Counted from the first letter of the stretch, positions 53,698 to 62,315 are shown. The stretch: 64,000 bases of DNA from Microbacterium sp. MYb72 (GCF_002979415.1 NZ_PCOT01000006.1:62001-126000); one strand, 5' to 3'. Notes: generated by a model from the sequence alone, not told the origin. Numbers and translations: made by a program.

Positions 53698-56082
53698 ATG
53701 CAGAGATCATCCACGGGGCGGCGACGACCCTCCCGTCTGACGGCCGTCCTCGCGGCGGCGGTGCTGGGGGCGGCGGGCCTGGTGGCCCTCCCCACGGCGG
53801 CTTCAGCCTCACCGGGTTCGGTGGTCGCAGCGCCGTCGTCGCCGAGCGGCGCGGAGAACAACGACTACCCGCGCATCATCCGGCTGGGCGCCAGCGCGGA
53901 CCAGAGCCGGCGGGGCGACCTGCTGGTGATGTACAGCGTCAACGACACCGGCGTGCGCACGCACTCCGTCGTCAAGCGGAGCACCGACGGCGGCCAGACC
54001 TGGTCGACGCTGAGCACCCTCTACTCGCCGACCGCCGGGTGGGGCATCTACTTCGGATCGATGTACGAGCTGCCGCAGGCGGCCGGAGGTCTGCCCGCCG
54101 GCACGATCATCGCCGCGGGCAACGCCTGGGACAACGTGAACTGGTCGAATCAGGAGGTGCAGACCTTCATCAGCACCGACTACGGAGCCACCTGGACCCG
54201 CCGCGGCAACTGCGTGACGAAGTCGGGGGCGCCCAACCAGGTGTCCACGGGCCTGTGGGAGCCGGAGATCGTGCTGAACGCCAACGGCGACCTCGCCTGC
54301 CATTTCTCCGATGAGCGTCTGCGCTCCTCCGGCTACAGCCAGAAGCTCGTGATGACGACGTCGTCCGACGGCGGCGCGACCTGGGGCAGCCAGACAGACG
54401 TCGTCGCGGTGGGGGACAGCAGCTCGCGCCCCGGCATGCCGATCGTGCGGAAGCTGCCCAACGGCACCTACGCGCTGGGCTACGAGCTGTGCCGCGACTC
54501 GGTGGGCAACGCCGACCAGACCTGTCGCGTCTACCTGAAGACCTCGCCGGACGGAGCCTCGTGGGGGTCGGCGACCGATCTCGGCACCCTCGTGCAGACG
54601 GCGGACGGCCGTCAGCTGCTGCACACCCCCGCACTCGCGTGGAGTCCGGCCGGAGGTCCGAACGGCACCCTCATCATGTCCGGCCAGCGAGTCGTCACGG
54701 GGGCGGACGGTCCGACGACGGTCGTCAAGCCCGAGTCGGGACGCGTGGTGTTCACCAACACCAACCTCGGCGTCGGCGCCTGGCAGGCCGTATCAGCGCC
54801 GATGACGATCGACCCCACCGGCGACTACAACAACGGACCGGGCAAGCACTGCGCCAACTACAGCCCGAGCATCGTGCCGACGGCATCCGGGTCGGCGATC
54901 ATGATGGTCTCCCCCAAGTTCGTCGCCGGGTCGACCACGAGGTGCGACGTGCGGTTCGGCACCGGTCCGGTGGGCACTCTTCCCCTCTATGCGCCGTTCG
55001 ACTCCGGCAACGACATGGGCTGGTCCACGTACGGCGGCGCCTGGTCGGTGAGCGGCGGGGTCTACTCCCAGGCCGGAGCCTCCAGCGGACCGAAGTCCCT
55101 GGTGGGCTCGACGGGATGGACCGACGTGACGCTCGACACCGACATCCGCCTCGACACCACCGGTCAGGCCGGCGTGCTGCTGCGCACTCGCGCGCCGGCG
55201 GTCGGAGCTGACGCGCACGCGGGGTACTACGTCGGCGTCGAGACCAACGGCACGATCTTCATCGGCAAGCAGAACAACAACTGGACCTCACTTGCCCTGC
55301 AGAACGTGACCGGCGGCGTGAGCGCCGGCACCTGGTACCACCTCACGGCGAGCATCGTCGGCTGCACGATCACCGCCACGATCAAGCCCGACAACGGCAC
55401 GGCATCCACCACGGCGACCGCGACCGACGCCGGATGCTTCGCCTCGGGTCAGGCGGGCGTGCGCACGCACCTGAGCTCGGCGTCGTTCCGCAACCTCCAG
55501 GTCACCCAGGCCGGTGCGTCGACGGCAGCCGCCTACGCCGACTCGTGGGCATCCGGCGCCTCGACGGGGTGGGCGGGGTACGGCGGCAGCTGGTCGACGT
55601 TCGCCGGCGGCATCGAACGTCAGTCGGCATCCGCGACCGACGGTCCGAAGTTCGCTTCTCCGATCGCCGGTGACGCCTACACGGTGTCGTCCGACGTGCG
55701 GCTCACGTCGCTGACCGCGCCGAGCGGAAACGCCGGCGTGCTCGCGCGGATGACCTCTCCCGGAGTCGGCCCCGATGCGTACACGGGCTACTTCGCCGGC
55801 GTCGACGGCAGCACCGGACGGCTGTCGCTCGGCAAGGCGAACGGGTCGTGGACGCCGCTCGCCGACACCGGGGTGCCGGGCGGCGTACAGGTGAATTCCT
55901 GGTACCGGGTCACGCTCCGCACCTCCGGCTGCACGATCACCGCGACGGGGCAGCGCACCTCGTCGTGGGACCAGGCCAGGGTGTCGGTGACGGATCCGTC
56001 GTGCGCGACCGGTGGAACCGCCGGAGTCCGCGCGATGCTCGCCGCGGCCGACTTCAGGGAGTTCCTGGTCTCGAAGGGCTGA
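53698..56082 (+). CDS. Secreted sialidase-fold (BNR) glycosidase with two C-terminal modules
   Basis: 794 residues, ATG with AAGGAG 8 nt upstream. Sec-type signal (LTAVLAAAVLGAAGLVALPT ending ASA). A six-bladed propeller (about 45-420) has four Asp boxes: STDGGQTWS, STDYGATWT, SSDGGATWG and SPDGASWG. YPRIIRL at its start suits exo-sialidases (GH33) or GH93 exo-arabinanases. Two homologous sandwich modules of about 170 residues follow (FDSGNDMGWSTYGGAWSV and WASGASTGWAGYGGSWST), probably carbohydrate binding. With GH43 and GH2 neighbours, arabinan-type side chains are a reasonable substrate guess; sialic acid remains possible. Confidence 0.8.
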   Translation: MQRSSTGRRRPSRLTAVLAAAVLGAAGLVALPTAASASPGSVVAAPSSPSGAENNDYPRIIRLGASADQSRRGDLLVMYSVNDTGVRTHSVVKRSTDGGQTWSTLSTLYSPTAGWGIYFGSMYELPQAAGGLPAGTIIAAGNAWDNVNWSNQEVQTFISTDYGATWTRRGNCVTKSGAPNQVSTGLWEPEIVLNANGDLACHFSDERLRSSGYSQKLVMTTSSDGGATWGSQTDVVAVGDSSSRPGMPIVRKLPNGTYALGYELCRDSVGNADQTCRVYLKTSPDGASWGSATDLGTLVQTADGRQLLHTPALAWSPAGGPNGTLIMSGQRVVTGADGPTTVVKPESGRVVFTNTNLGVGAWQAVSAPMTIDPTGDYNNGPGKHCANYSPSIVPTASGSAIMMVSPKFVAGSTTRCDVRFGTGPVGTLPLYAPFDSGNDMGWSTYGGAWSVSGGVYSQAGASSGPKSLVGSTGWTDVTLDTDIRLDTTGQAGVLLRTRAPAVGADAHAGYYVGVETNGTIFIGKQNNNWTSLALQNVTGGVSAGTWYHLTASIVGCTITATIKPDNGTASTTATATDAGCFASGQAGVRTHLSSASFRNLQVTQAGASTAAAYADSWASGASTGWAGYGGSWSTFAGGIERQSASATDGPKFASPIAGDAYTVSSDVRLTSLTAPSGNAGVLARMTSPGVGPDAYTGYFAGVDGSTGRLSLGKANGSWTPLADTGVPGGVQVNSWYRVTLRTSGCTITATGQRTSSWDQARVSVTDPSCATGGTAGVRAMLAAADFREFLVSKG

Positions 56083-56088
56083 CGACAG

Positions 56089-56153
56089 GCATCCGCTCTT
56101 CGGGCGATCCCCCGTTTCTCGGACGATCCGCGCAGGATCGTCCGAGAAACGGG
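56089..56153. repeat. Palindromic intergenic element B (19-bp perfect hairpin)
   Basis: CCCGTTTCTCGGACGATCC (56111-56129) and GGATCGTCCGAGAAACGGG (56135-56153) form a perfect 19-bp stem with loop GCGCA, 29 nt after the sialidase-like gene, so it can end that transcript. The element begins GCATCCG at 56089 and aligns without gaps to element A at 45124 and to the tandem array core near 25.1-25.8 kb. An additional GGCATCCG/CGGATGCC outer pair surrounds it. Confidence 0.8.
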
Positions 56154-56257
56154 CATCCGTCCGATAAACGCACGGATGCCGGACGGATGCCGCGCCCTCG
56201 AGCGGTCTGTGATGACGGGTGTTCGAGAAACTGTTTGCGCTTAGCCATTCTCAAACA

Positions 56258-56330
56258 TTGACACAGTCCAAAAACAGCGAGAAGATCGCGCTCTCAGTGG
56301 TAACGCAAACATTCAACGGAGAGTGGGACA
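56258..56330 (+). promoter_or_regulatory. Promoter region of the secreted propeller/RICIN gene
   Basis: TTGACA at 56258-56263 is a good -35, but the expected -10 position reads GAAGAT, so the promoter is tentative. CAAACATT occurs twice (56252-56259 and 56306-56313) and GTTTGCG (56233-56239) is inverted at CGCAAAC (56304-56310); these may be regulator sites. GGAGAG is the ribosome site, 10-15 nt before ATG. Confidence 0.4.
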
Positions 56331-56332
56331 CG

Positions 56333-58528
56333 ATGGCGTGGACAAGACGACTTTCACTGATCGCAGCCGCGGGTGCGAGCATTCTGCTGGCGGGCCTCGC
56401 GTCCGTGCCGGCGGGCGCGGCCGTGACCGGGACGTACACGGTGACGGTGGGCAGCACCGGCACCTGGACGAAGCCGGATGACACCCCGGCCGCGAGCTAC
56501 ATCGACAAGGACGGCACCTACTACTTCCAGCAGGCGCACGCCCTCTACGGTGCGACACAGGAGCGGCGATGGTCGTTCTACTCCGGCACGAACATGGACA
56601 CCGCGACCCTGTCGAGCGCGCTGACCGACTCGGTGAATCCGGCGAACGCGAACGACTCGAACAAGGACACCACCTGGCGCTGCAACAACAGCCCCACCGG
56701 ACTCGTGTCCTCCTACGCGCCGAGCACGACCACGTACTCCCAGCGCAACTTCTGCGACCTCGCCGGAGTCTGGGTCGATCCGGACTCGGGCGACTGGTAC
56801 GGCCTCGTGCATAACGAGTTCACCCCGCAGCCCTACGGCGACGGCATCCACTTCGACGGCATCGATCTCGCGGTGTCCAGGGATCAGGGCAGGACCTGGA
56901 CCATCAGCGACCGGATCATCACCTCGCCGTTCGGCACGACGCGCGGCAGCAGCACGGACTTCCCGCAGCAGACCTACCACTACGGAGACGGCGACCCCCG
57001 GCTCGTCGTGGATGCCGCGTCCGGCTACTTCTACGTCTTCTACGGCTCGCGGATCGTGAACAAGAACGGCAGCTGGGCGGCGTTCCATGCGCACGTCGCC
57101 CGCGCCCCCATCTCCGGAAAGATGGCCCCGAGCAGCTGGCAGAAGTGGTACGACGGCCAGTGGTCGCAGCCGGGCATCGGCGGCAAGGAGAGCAACATGG
57201 TGCCGGTGACGACCTCGAACGCCAACGGGTACACGCCCGTCGGCGCCGAGTACTCGCCGTCGACCCCCGGCACGGTGGCCCAGCAGGTCGCCGCGGGCAC
57301 GACTCCGCCGACATCTCCTCTCTTCGTGATGGACGTGGCCTGGAACGCCTACCTCGGCCTCTGGATCGGCGAGCCGCAGGCCGTCGATCAGAGCGGCAAC
57401 GCCCCGCAGCAGATCTACGCGACCGACGACCTGTCCTCGCAGAAGTGGACCCTGATCGGAGACACCGGGGCGTATCACACGGCATCCTGGTACCGCTGGT
57501 TCCTCGATCCCGTGAGCAAGACCAGCTCGGCCATCGTCGGCAAGGACTTCCGGATGTACTGCTCGTTCGGATGCTCCGGCGGCAAGTCGGGTGAGTACGT
57601 GAACGTCTCGCTCGGCGGCACGGTCGCGACCCCCGTCGACACGACGAAGACCTACCGCATCGGCTCGGGCGGACGGATGCTGGTGCAGTCGACCGCCGAC
57701 ACGAGCGTGACTTCCGCGACAGCCGACAACGGCCGGGCGACCTGGAGGTTCTCGCCGACGGGAGACGGGGCGTTCACCGTCGCGAACGACGCCACGGGCG
57801 CCCTGCTCGGGGTGTCGTCGCAGTCGTCGGCCGGACGCGCCTGGGGCGCCCCGCTCACGGCCGTGGCCGCGGCATCCCCGTCTGCGGGTCAGCAGTGGTG
57901 GGTGGTGCAGAACCGCTCGGCCACGACGAACGCACCGGACGGCACCGTCCGCCTGGTCAACCGCTACAGCGGACTCGTCATCTCGGTGTCCGCCACGACC
58001 GGACGCCTCGCCGAGACCACCCCGGTCCGCAGCTGGACCGCCGCCGGAACCGCGGTCGGAGGCACCCGCAGCGCCGCAGAGCAGACGCTCTCCCTGACCC
58101 CGGTCGCGTCGACGGGAGTGCTCGACGGCATCCGCACCATCAGTTCGGGTGGGAAGTCGATCGACAACCCCAACCACAGCACCACGGCCGGAACGCAGCT
58201 GGTGATCTGGACGAGCAACACGGGAGCGAACCAGAAGTGGCAGTTCGCCCGGCAGGCCGACGGCTCGTACGAGGTGAAGAACGTCGAGTCGGGGATGTGC
58301 GCCGACGTCGACGGAGGGTCGGTCGCCGCGGGGGCCAAGATCATCCAGTGGACCTGCAGCGGCGGGACGAACCAGCGCTGGACCGCGGCCGTTCAGTCCG
58401 ACGGCACGTACACGCTCACGTCGGTGAAGAGCGGGCTCCTGCTCACCGCGACGGCCTCGACGAACGGCACGGGGCTGACGCAGCAGGCCGTGTCGGCGAG
58501 CGCCGTCCAGAAGTGGCAGATCCAGTAG
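56333..58528 (+). CDS. Secreted beta-propeller protein with C-terminal RICIN (CBM13-like) domain
   Basis: 731 residues. Sec signal (LSLIAAAGASILLAGLASVP, then AGA). The N-terminal region (about 30-430) has propeller features (LAVSRDQGRTWTI Asp box, DGDPRLVVDAASGYFYVFYG, YATDDLSSQKWTLI) resembling GH43/sialidase-fold enzymes, but I cannot name the family. The C-terminus carries ricin-type QxW lectin repeats (QQWWVVQN, NQKWQFAR, NQRWTAAV, QKWQIQ). Probably a secreted glycan-acting enzyme bound to polysaccharide. It has its own promoter region and a strong terminator. Confidence 0.75.
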   Translation: MAWTRRLSLIAAAGASILLAGLASVPAGAAVTGTYTVTVGSTGTWTKPDDTPAASYIDKDGTYYFQQAHALYGATQERRWSFYSGTNMDTATLSSALTDSVNPANANDSNKDTTWRCNNSPTGLVSSYAPSTTTYSQRNFCDLAGVWVDPDSGDWYGLVHNEFTPQPYGDGIHFDGIDLAVSRDQGRTWTISDRIITSPFGTTRGSSTDFPQQTYHYGDGDPRLVVDAASGYFYVFYGSRIVNKNGSWAAFHAHVARAPISGKMAPSSWQKWYDGQWSQPGIGGKESNMVPVTTSNANGYTPVGAEYSPSTPGTVAQQVAAGTTPPTSPLFVMDVAWNAYLGLWIGEPQAVDQSGNAPQQIYATDDLSSQKWTLIGDTGAYHTASWYRWFLDPVSKTSSAIVGKDFRMYCSFGCSGGKSGEYVNVSLGGTVATPVDTTKTYRIGSGGRMLVQSTADTSVTSATADNGRATWRFSPTGDGAFTVANDATGALLGVSSQSSAGRAWGAPLTAVAAASPSAGQQWWVVQNRSATTNAPDGTVRLVNRYSGLVISVSATTGRLAETTPVRSWTAAGTAVGGTRSAAEQTLSLTPVASTGVLDGIRTISSGGKSIDNPNHSTTAGTQLVIWTSNTGANQKWQFARQADGSYEVKNVESGMCADVDGGSVAAGAKIIQWTCSGGTNQRWTAAVQSDGTYTLTSVKSGLLLTATASTNGTGLTQQAVSASAVQKWQIQ

Positions 58529-58543
58529 CCGGATGACGCGGAT

Positions 58544-58572
58544 GCGCCCCGGGCTCTCGGAGCCCGGGGCGC
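58544..58572 (+). terminator. Rho-independent-type terminator after the RICIN-domain gene
   Basis: GCGCCCCGGGCTC (58544-58556) pairs perfectly with GAGCCCGGGGCGC (58560-58572) around a TCG loop, 15 nt after the stop codon and followed by TTCGT. Confidence 0.85.
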
Positions 58573-58581
58573 TTCGTCCGT

Positions 58582-58669
58582 GGTTCACAACTCCTCACGA
58601 ATCGAGTGCGCTCGCGCTGGACCCGGCTCTGCGGGCCCGATCTCGCGGATCCTTGAGGAGTTGTGAACC
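58582..58669. repeat. 16-bp perfect inverted repeat flanking 56 bp
   Basis: GGTTCACAACTCCTCA (58582-58597) is exactly inverted at 58654-58669. The 56-bp interior is GC-rich and has no gene. It lies between convergent genes, just after a terminator and 8 bp before the M20 stop. The long loop is unlike a normal terminator and looks more like a small mobile palindromic element. Confidence 0.75.
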
Positions 58670-58677
58670 GAGACCGT

Positions 58678-59916
58678 TCAGCCCAGGAACTCGCGCGCCG
58701 CCGTCGACAGGGCGGTGACGCCGACCTCGATGGTCGGGTGGATCTCGGGGGCGAAGTAGGGCGAGTGATTGGTCGGGATGTCCTCGGCCACACGTCCGGC
58801 GGCGTTCGCCGCGGCGAACTTCGCCGGGTCGGCGCCACCCCAGAACCAGAACACCAGCGGGACTCCGGCATCCCTCGCGAACCACGAGACGTCCTCGCTG
58901 CCGGTGAACATGCCGGGGTCGATGACCGACGCCTCGCCGAGCACCCGCTGCAGCGCGGCGGTCACACGCGCCGTGGCCTCCTCGTCGTTGATCGTGGCGG
59001 GCAGCGTGTGGTCGGTGCGGATCTCCGGCTCGCGCTCGGCGCCGGATGCCGCGGCCTCGGCGCGCACGATGCGCTCCACGCTGGCGAGCACCTTCTCCCG
59101 CGCGTCCTCGTCCGGGTAGCGCAGGCTGAGCTCGAGCTTCGCCTCTGCGGGGATGATGTTGTTCTTCAGGCCGGCGTGGATCGAGCCGACCGTCACGACC
59201 GCGACGCCCTGGGGGTCGATCTCGCGCGAGGTGATGGTCTGCAGCCGCATGACGGTCGCGGCCGCCATGACGACGGGGTCGATCGTCGCGTGCGGGCGGG
59301 AGCCGTGGCCTCCGCGTCCGTGCAGGGTCACGGTGAGGCCGTCGGATGCCGCCATCTGGGTGCCGCCGCGCACGCCGATGATCCCGGCGGGGAGCGGGGT
59401 GACGTGCTGTCCGAGCACGATGTCGGGCTTCGGGTAGCGGTCGAGGACGCCGGCGTCCAGCATGGCGCGCGCCCCTGCTCCGTACTCCTCGGCGGGCTGG
59501 ATGAGCACGACGACGGTGCCGCTCCAGTCGGCGCGCTCCGCGACGAGCTTCTCGACCGCGCCGATCATGGCCGTCACGTGCATGTCGTGGCCGCACGCGT
59601 GCATGACGGGGACGGTCGTGCCCGCGGGGTCGACGCCCTTCGCCGTGCTCGCGTACGTCAGTCCGGTCTGCTCCTCGACGGGCAGGGCGTCCATGTCGGC
59701 CCGGATCCAGACGACGGGGCCGTCTCCGGACTCCCCTGAGCCTGACGAAGGGTTGCGCAGCACGCCGACGACGCCCGTGACGCCGACGCCCTCCTCGACT
59801 TCGAGCCCGAGATCTCGAAGGTGCTGCGCCGCGATGCCGGCGGTGCGGGTCTCCTGGAACGACAGCTCAGGATGCTGGTGCAGGTCGATGTAGAGCGCTT
59901 CGAGGTCGATCGTCAT
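58678..59916 (-). CDS. M20-family metal-dependent amidohydrolase (hippurate hydrolase-like)
   Basis: 412 residues. Metal motifs of the M20D group: HACGHDMHVTAMIG, IQPAEEYGAGARAML, GQHVTP and a C-terminal HSPYFAPEI. RHPELSFQE-like start DLHQHPELSFQETRTAG. The lid domain carries GRGGHGSRPH. The family cleaves N-acyl amino acids or indole-amino-acid conjugates. TAGGCT (59928-59923) ends 6 nt before the ATG, so probably leaderless. Codons near residue 55 (NPSSGSGES) come from a repeat-like insertion that keeps frame. Confidence 0.88.
   Translation of the reverse strand: MTIDLEALYIDLHQHPELSFQETRTAGIAAQHLRDLGLEVEEGVGVTGVVGVLRNPSSGSGESGDGPVVWIRADMDALPVEEQTGLTYASTAKGVDPAGTTVPVMHACGHDMHVTAMIGAVEKLVAERADWSGTVVVLIQPAEEYGAGARAMLDAGVLDRYPKPDIVLGQHVTPLPAGIIGVRGGTQMAASDGLTVTLHGRGGHGSRPHATIDPVVMAAATVMRLQTITSREIDPQGVAVVTVGSIHAGLKNNIIPAEAKLELSLRYPDEDAREKVLASVERIVRAEAAASGAEREPEIRTDHTLPATINDEEATARVTAALQRVLGEASVIDPGMFTGSEDVSWFARDAGVPLVFWFWGGADPAKFAAANAAGRVAEDIPTNHSPYFAPEIHPTIEVGVTALSTAAREFLG
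59731..59754. repeat. Intragenic copy of a dispersed CCCTGAGCCTG-type repeat
   Basis: The segment containing CCCTGAGCCTGACGAAGGG (59734-59752) lies inside the M20 gene and encodes the Ser/Gly-rich loop NPSSGSGES. The motif closely matches a CCCTGAGCCTGTCGAAGGG-type repeat that I recall as frequent between genes of Microbacteriaceae and other bacteria. Here it is coding and in frame. Confidence 0.6.
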
Positions 59917-59974
59917 GGCCCGAGCCTACCGGCGGGTCGGGGGCGCTCGAGGGCGCCCGGGGCGAGCGTCGAGC

Positions 59975-60445
59975 TCAGTCCTCGCGCAGGCGCTGGGGGC
60001 CGGCGCCCTGGCTGCCGAGGGCGTCGTCGGGGTTCAGCAGCCCGCAGGCCTTCATGGACAGGCATCCGCAGCCGATGCATCCGGTGAGTTCGCGTTCGAG
60101 CCGTTCGATGCCTTCGCGGCGCTTCTCCAGCTCGCGCTTCCAGCGGCGGGAGGCGCGCTGCCAGTCGGCGTGGCTCGGCGTCTGCGTGAGGGGCACGTCG
60201 GCGAACGCCTCCTGCACGTCGGAGAGGGGGATGCCGAGGCGCTTCGCCACGGTGATGAGGGAGACGCGACGGAGCATGTGCCTGGCGTAGCGGCGCTGGT
60301 TGCCGGAGGTGCGGGTGGAGGCGATGAGTCCGAGGCCCTCGTAGAAGTGCAGCGCGGAGGGGGCGACGCCCGTGCGTCTGCTCATCTCGCCGATCGTCAG
60401 GGGCTCGTCGGGGGCGTGCGGCGTGCGGTCCGTATCTGCGCTCAT
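59975..60445 (-). CDS. soxR: Redox-sensing MerR-family regulator SoxR
   Basis: 156 residues from ATG 60445. MerR helix-turn-helix (LTIGEMSRRTGVAPSALHFY, SGNQRRYARHMLRRV), dimerisation helix, and the [2Fe-2S] cluster motif CIGCGCLSMKAC (C-x2-C-x-C-x5-C) near residue 120. SoxR is oxidised by redox-cycling compounds or superoxide and then activates its promoter by DNA distortion. It faces a flavin reductase gene across a SoxR box with a 19-bp spacer. Confidence 0.95.
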   Translation of the reverse strand: MSADTDRTPHAPDEPLTIGEMSRRTGVAPSALHFYEGLGLIASTRTSGNQRRYARHMLRRVSLITVAKRLGIPLSDVQEAFADVPLTQTPSHADWQRASRRWKRELEKRREGIERLERELTGCIGCGCLSMKACGLLNPDDALGSQGAGPQRLRED

Positions 60446-60465
60446 CGGGGCGTCCTTCGCTCGAT

Positions 60466-60496
60466 TTGACCTCAAGTGTACTTGAGGTCTTAGCGT
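60466..60496 (+). promoter_or_regulatory. SoxR box in a 19-bp-spaced promoter
   Basis: TTGACC (60466-60471) and TAGCGT (60491-60496) are separated by 19 bp, the over-long spacing typical of MerR-family activation. Inside is the perfect palindrome GACCTCAAG-TGTA-CTTGAGGTC (60468-60489), close to the known SoxR site CCTCAAGT...ACTTGAGG. It drives the rightward flavin reductase and probably sodA. Confidence 0.88.
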
Positions 60497-60553
60497 TGCA
60501 GACGTGACCCGAACACGAGAAGCACGCGCCCCGCATCGGACGGTGCGCGCCCG

Positions 60554-61081
60554 ATGACCATGAACGACACGCGACCGGCGGCCCCGGTCCCCACCGAGGT
60601 CGGCGAGGGCCTCAAAGCCGCTTTCCGACAGCATCCGGCCGGCGTCGCGATCATCACCGCGGCGAGCCCCGCCGGGCCCGTCGGCCTGACCGCGTCGAGC
60701 GTCGCCTCCGTCGCCGTCGACCCCGCCGCCATCGTGTTCTCGGTGACCAGGGCGACCGGCAGCGCGGGGGCGATCCTCGCGGCCGACGGCTTCGTCGTCC
60801 ACCTCGTCGACGACGAGCACTCCGCCCTGGCGCAGAGCTTCGCCGTGAGCGGGTCGGAGCGGTTCACCCCCGAGCAGGGATGGCGCACGCTCCCGACCGG
60901 GGAGCCGTACCTTCCGGAGGCCAGGGTCGCCCTGCGCTGCCGCCCGATCCAGAGCGTCCCCGTCGGCTCCTCCACCGTCGTCATCGCCGAGGTGCTCGAG
61001 GTGCGGCACGGCCGCCCAGGGCGTCCGCTCGTCTACGTCGACCGTCGATTCCACGCGCTGCCTTCCGGCGGCGAGCACTGA
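60554..61081 (+). CDS. Flavin reductase-like FMN-binding protein
   Basis: 175 residues. Split-barrel flavin reductase domain: [68 protein letters not shown]. Such proteins reduce FMN/FAD or act as two-component oxygenase partners. ATG at 60554 (another at 60560). It directly follows the SoxR box and precedes sodA by 29 nt, so it belongs to the SoxR response and may help detoxify redox-active compounds. Confidence 0.85.
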   Translation: MTMNDTRPAAPVPTEVGEGLKAAFRQHPAGVAIITAASPAGPVGLTASSVASVAVDPAAIVFSVTRATGSAGAILAADGFVVHLVDDEHSALAQSFAVSGSERFTPEQGWRTLPTGEPYLPEARVALRCRPIQSVPVGSSTVVIAEVLEVRHGRPGRPLVYVDRRFHALPSGGEH

Positions 61082-61110
61082 CCCCCGAACCTCCATCGAA
61101 AGGAAGACGC

Positions 61111-61740
61111 ATGTCCGCTCCGTACACCCTCCCCGAACTGCCGTACGACTACTCGGCCCTCGAACCGCACATCTCCGGAACGATCATGGAGCTGCATCAC
61201 TCCAAGCACCACCAGGCGTACGTCACCGGCGCGAACACCGCCCTGGAGCAGCTCGCCGCCGCACGCGAGACGGGTGACCTCTCCGCCGTGAACAAGCTCG
61301 AGAAGGACCTCGCCTTCAACCTCGGCGGCCACATCAACCACTCGGTGTTCTGGGAGAACCTCTCGCCCGACGGCGGCGGCTCCCCCGAGGGCGAGCTCGC
61401 CGCCGCCCTCGACGACGCGTTCGGCTCGCTCGACGCCTTCCGCGCGCACTTCACGGCCACCGCGCTCGGCGTGCAGGGCTCCGGTTGGGCCGTGCTCGCC
61501 TGGGACGGCGTCGGCGCGCGTCCGGTGATCTTCCAGCTCTTCGACCAGCAGGGCAACGCGCCCCTCGGTGTCACCCCGCTGCTGCAGCTCGACGTCTGGG
61601 AGCACGCCTACTACCTCGACTACCGCAACGTGCGCGCCGACTACGTCAAGGCGTTCTGGGAGATCGTGAACTGGCCCGACGTGCAGCGCCGGTTCCAGCG
61701 CGCCCAGGAGGCGACGAAGGGGCTCATCGTCGCGAAGTGA
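61111..61740 (+). CDS. sodA: Superoxide dismutase, Mn/Fe family
   Basis: 209 residues from ATG 61111 with AAAGGAAG upstream. All metal ligands are visible: His in [13 protein letters not shown], His in [15 protein letters not shown], and Asp/His in [27 protein letters not shown] is also diagnostic. GGHINHS favours manganese. Converts superoxide to peroxide and oxygen in the cytosol. Probably co-transcribed with the flavin reductase from the SoxR promoter, though its own promoter is not excluded. Confidence 0.96.
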   Translation: MSAPYTLPELPYDYSALEPHISGTIMELHHSKHHQAYVTGANTALEQLAAARETGDLSAVNKLEKDLAFNLGGHINHSVFWENLSPDGGGSPEGELAAALDDAFGSLDAFRAHFTATALGVQGSGWAVLAWDGVGARPVIFQLFDQQGNAPLGVTPLLQLDVWEHAYYLDYRNVRADYVKAFWEIVNWPDVQRRFQRAQEATKGLIVAK

Positions 61741-61747
61741 CGGATTC

Positions 61748-61823
61748 CCTCCGGATGCTGCCGCCACAGCGGTCCGGAGGAGCACAATGTACTGCCGGGG
61801 GTCCGTCCGATCCCCGGCAGTAC
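61748..61823 (+). terminator. Two hairpins between sodA and the next gene
   Basis: CCTCCGGA near 61749 pairs with TCCGGAGG near 61773, with an inner GCTG/CAGC pair, just after the sodA stop. A second, perfect 12-bp stem GTACTGCCGGGG (61789-61800) / CCCCGGCAGTAC (61812-61823) lies 20 nt before the next ATG. The first is terminator-like; the second may be an operator or leader structure. Confidence 0.55.
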
Positions 61824-61843
61824 GCCGTCGAGAGGAATCGCGC

Positions 61844-62272
61844 ATGACAGAGCAGCACTGGTCCGGTACGGGCACGGCATCCGACCCGTGGCGGCTGAAG
61901 ACCGCTCCGCTCTCGTCGGAGTACACGATCCATCGCGACGACGAGTCCGATCCCGCGCTCCTCGTGTGCCAGGTCGGTTCCACGAAGCTGACGTACCTCG
62001 CCCGCGCGGTCGACGACCTGCACGCCGAGCTGCTGCGCCGCGGAGACTGGGTCGTGCTGGGGGCTGCGGACGAGAAGAAGGATGCCGCGCCCGACACGGT
62101 CGAGGCGTGGGGTCGCTCCGCCGACAACCCGGTGGGTGGCTGGTACGGGCAGCGCAAGGGGTACCGGGGCCGGTTCGGCATGTACGTGCCTCCGCTCCTC
62201 GAAGCGCTCGGGCTCGTCGAGCTGGAGCACAACCCGCGCAACAACAGGGTGCGCGCGCTTCCCTCCGCGTGA
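61844..62272 (+). CDS. Conserved hypothetical protein (possibly DUF6855)
   Basis: 142 residues from ATG 61844 (AGAGGA upstream). Soluble, with GTGTASDPWRLKTAPLSSEY, LLVCQVGSTKLTYLARAVDD, HAELLRRGDWVVLGAADEKK and RGRFGMYVPPLLEALGLVEL (winged-helix-like end NPRNNRVRAL). I recall this pattern as DUF6855 but cannot confirm. Function unknown. Follows sodA in the same direction after two hairpins. Confidence 0.7.
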   Translation: MTEQHWSGTGTASDPWRLKTAPLSSEYTIHRDDESDPALLVCQVGSTKLTYLARAVDDLHAELLRRGDWVVLGAADEKKDAAPDTVEAWGRSADNPVGGWYGQRKGYRGRFGMYVPPLLEALGLVELEHNPRNNRVRALPSA

Positions 62273-62315
62273 CCGCCGCGGCGTGACCTCTCAGGGAAGG
62301 CCGCGCACCGCCCGG

